Positions 6,541 to 8,114 of a stretch of 8,114 nucleotides of DNA are shown here, in pieces. A program made the position numbers and the translations under genes. How positions within the stretch are numbered: position 1 is the first letter of the stretch; each line of letters starts with the position of its first letter. The notes under the pieces were generated by a model that saw nothing but the letters and a program-made list of their open reading frames with translations, ran no database searches and had not been told where the DNA came from. Source of the DNA: an uncultured Leuconostoc sp. (GTDB lineage Bacteria; Bacillota; Bacilli; Lactobacillales; Lactobacillaceae); the NCBI GenBank assembly GCA_900554745.1, contig USIU01000045.1, positions 1 through 8,114 of the forward strand, read 5' to 3'.

Positions 6541-7479
6541 TTAATTAAATCGGCCTAATCGTTCCGCTTGGTTCGTGACACTGACAATCAGCTTCCGTGA
6601 AGTTAAATGTTCACTCGCTTGCATGACCAACTCTTCTTGATAAAGAATCGCAGCAATAGCACTCACAACCGTTGGTACAATGCTGTTGGCATGACCATGC
6701 ATAACGGCATTTTTCATAGCTTCGGTATAGTTATGACTGTTTAACAGCGACCAAATCACCGCTTCTAGCGTGTTAGCGCTACGTCCATCTAACACGATGT
6801 TTCCCACCGGAATATTAGCAAAATCCGGTAAATTGAGTTCCTCAAAGGCATTTAATTCTGATTCAAAGACCTTATGACGAGAATAATATTCAAAACCAAA
6901 GGCCAAGCCATTTTCCACGGCATCGCGAATAGATTGTTTTTCAAGAATTTGGCTCACAATCAAGCTCAACATCCCGACACTAACCAAAGCACCTTCCGCA
7001 TTGTGCGTTAAACCTGCAATCCGATGCAAAGTCAACATCGCTGATTCATCGTTAATAAAAGACACGCCATATTCATGATGCAAATATAATGCCACGGGTA
7101 ACATGCGGACTAAAATATCCTCACTATCTGCCACGTCTTCTATAATACCTGAAGCCAACGTATCCCGATTTTTACTGTAGTTATCCATCGCCTTTTTCGT
7201 GATCACATCAACTCGCTGACGTGTTCTTTCCGGTGCAAATTGGCGTTTTTTGTACCAATTTTGGAAGTGATTCATCACATCAGTCAGCTGATAACCACGT
7301 GACAAACTGGCAACAGTTGTCAAAGACAAACTTGTTTGCGACCCCCATCGCAGCTCTTGCTTAAACTGAGTGGGATCAGACAACAGCGCCATTTGTTCAC
7401 TGTTTGCTAGCACCGTCATACTTTCGCCGACCGCGATGCCAAACATTAAAAATTGAATTGTTGCTTGCTTTTTAGCCAT
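6541..7479 (-). CDS. ADP-ribosylglycohydrolase-fold protein with altered metal-site motifs
   Basis: The 312 residues fit the ADP-ribosylglycohydrolase (DraG/ARH) family, which removes ADP-ribose from proteins or nucleic acids using two magnesium ions. Fold markers are IQFLMFGIAVGE (8-19, for the usual GLAVGDALG), THNAEGA (158-164), GRSANTLEAVIWSLL (232-246) and the glycine/alanine-rich final helix at 264-281. The metal ligands look lost: the usual W-T-D-D-T-S reads WGSQTS (45-50), and G-D-T-D-T/S reads GHANS (262-266). The frame is intact and full length, so it seems maintained rather than decaying; a non-catalytic binding protein or a new activity is possible. An in-frame TAG two codons upstream leaves ATG 7479 as the only plausible start, and it lacks a spaced Shine-Dalgarno. 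It lies 32 bases downstream of metK. Family membership is by motif alignment from memory. Confidence 0.75.
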   Translation of the reverse strand: MAKKQATIQFLMFGIAVGESMTVLANSEQMALLSDPTQFKQELRWGSQTSLSLTTVASLSRGYQLTDVMNHFQNWYKKRQFAPERTRQRVDVITKKAMDNYSKNRDTLASGIIEDVADSEDILVRMLPVALYLHHEYGVSFINDESAMLTLHRIAGLTHNAEGALVSVGMLSLIVSQILEKQSIRDAVENGLAFGFEYYSRHKVFESELNAFEELNLPDFANIPVGNIVLDGRSANTLEAVIWSLLNSHNYTEAMKNAVMHGHANSIVPTVVSAIAAILYQEELVMQASEHLTSRKLIVSVTNQAERLGRFN

Positions 7480-7484
7480 ACCCT

Positions 7485-7493
7485 ATTCTAACA
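7485..7493 (-). promoter_or_regulatory. Possible extended -10 giving a leaderless mRNA
   Basis: The minus strand reads TGTTAGAAT (TAGAAT at 7490-7485, TGn extension at 7493-7491). Only five bases (AGGGT) separate it from the ATG at 7479, so the transcript would start at or next to the A of the start codon. No -35 is visible. Read-through from metK is the alternative source of mRNA. Confidence 0.45.
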
Positions 7494-7511
7494 TATTCAA
7501 AATCGCAACAT

Positions 7512-8114
7512 TTACATCAAGGCTTTAATCTTATCGACTTGATCCAATGCTTCCCAAGGCAAATCGATATCCGTACGGCCAAAGTGGCCAAATGCGGCCG
7601 TTTGCTTGTAAATTGGACGACGCAAATCTAAATGATTGATAATGGCTAAAGGTCGGAAGTCAAAAAGTTGTGCCGTAATGTCACGAATCTTGGCTTCATC
7701 AATCTTAGCTGTGCCAAAGGTTTCAATGTTTAAGGACACGGGTTGTGCCACGCCAATCGCATAAGCCACTTGTAACTCTAACTTATCAGCAACTCCGGCA
7801 GCCACCAGATTTTTGGCGACATAGCGCGCAAAATAAGCAGCGGAACGGTCAACCTTGGTCGCATCCTTACCAGAAAAGGCACCGCCACCATGATGCGCAG
7901 CCCCACCATAGGTATCCACAATAATCTTACGGCCAGTCAACCCCGAATCGGCTTGCGGACCACCAAGAACGAAACGACCAGATGGGTTAATATAGTATAC
8001 CGTGTCCTCATCGACTAAATCTTGTGGCAAAACGGCATCAATGACTAATCGTCGAACATCTTCACGCAGTTGGTCTAAAGTAACCGTTTCGTCGTGTTGC
8101 GTTGACAAAACGAC
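7512..8114 (-). CDS. metK: S-adenosylmethionine synthetase, C-terminal part (cut by window edge)
   Basis: MetK makes S-adenosylmethionine from methionine and ATP, releasing phosphate and diphosphate, in the cytoplasm. The 200 residues seen are about the C-terminal half of a protein usually near 385-400. They include the STQHDE segment, NPSGRFVLGGPQADSGLTGR and the family signature GGGAFSGKD with TKVDRS after it, which bind the nucleotide, polyphosphate and metal. The end RTDIDLPWE is also typical. The reading frame continues past base 8114; the TTG at 8108 is an internal leucine codon, not a start. The TAA stop precedes the ADP-ribosylglycohydrolase-like gene by 32 bases with no terminator between, so the two are probably co-transcribed at least in part. 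Any riboswitch or T-box upstream of metK would lie outside the window. Confidence 0.97.
   Translation of the reverse strand, partial: VVLSTQHDETVTLDQLREDVRRLVIDAVLPQDLVDEDTVYYINPSGRFVLGGPQADSGLTGRKIIVDTYGGAAHHGGGAFSGKDATKVDRSAAYFARYVAKNLVAAGVADKLELQVAYAIGVAQPVSLNIETFGTAKIDEAKIRDITAQLFDFRPLAIINHLDLRRPIYKQTAAFGHFGRTDIDLPWEALDQVDKIKALM

Overview
The window looks like chromosomal DNA from a low-to-mid GC Gram-positive lactic acid bacterium. By eye the base composition is in the mid-40s % GC. Two markers narrow it: an rpoY-rnjA pair, typical of Firmicutes, and an archaeal-type phosphoenolpyruvate carboxylase, which among lactic acid bacteria is a hallmark of the Leuconostoc/Oenococcus/Weissella lineage. 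The GC content fits Weissella better than Leuconostoc. The lineage is an inference from gene content; no database search was possible. I see no prophage, transposon, CRISPR array, tRNA or rRNA, and no stretch over 300 bases without a gene.

Layout, left to right. Bases 1-76 are the 3' flank of efp and hold no gene I can support. On the minus strand lie efp (translation elongation factor P, own extended -10 promoter), then a MarR-family regulator, then a LOG-family (TIGR00730) protein. The last two form a tight operon transcribed leftward from a promoter near 1862-1890. That promoter shares its -10 region, on opposite strands, with the promoter of the rightward operon rpoY (RNA polymerase epsilon subunit) and rnjA (RNase J1). 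A hairpin terminator ends that operon. ppcA follows with its own promoter and terminator, then a diacylglycerol kinase/YegS-family lipid kinase whose promoter starts inside the ppcA terminator T-run. A perfect bidirectional hairpin separates the lipid kinase from two leftward genes: an ADP-ribosylglycohydrolase-fold protein whose metal-binding motifs are all altered, and the C-terminal half of metK (S-adenosylmethionine synthetase), which runs off the right edge.

Most genes are housekeeping: polyproline translation (efp), transcription and RNA decay (rpoY-rnjA), anaplerosis (ppcA), lipid metabolism (lipid kinase) and one-carbon metabolism (metK). The points worth a second look are the apparent pseudoenzyme next to metK, which seems to be read from a leaderless mRNA; the overlapping divergent promoters linking a MarR/LOG operon to an RNA polymerase subunit/RNase operon; and the Shine-Dalgarno-less start of rnjA three bases after the rpoY stop.
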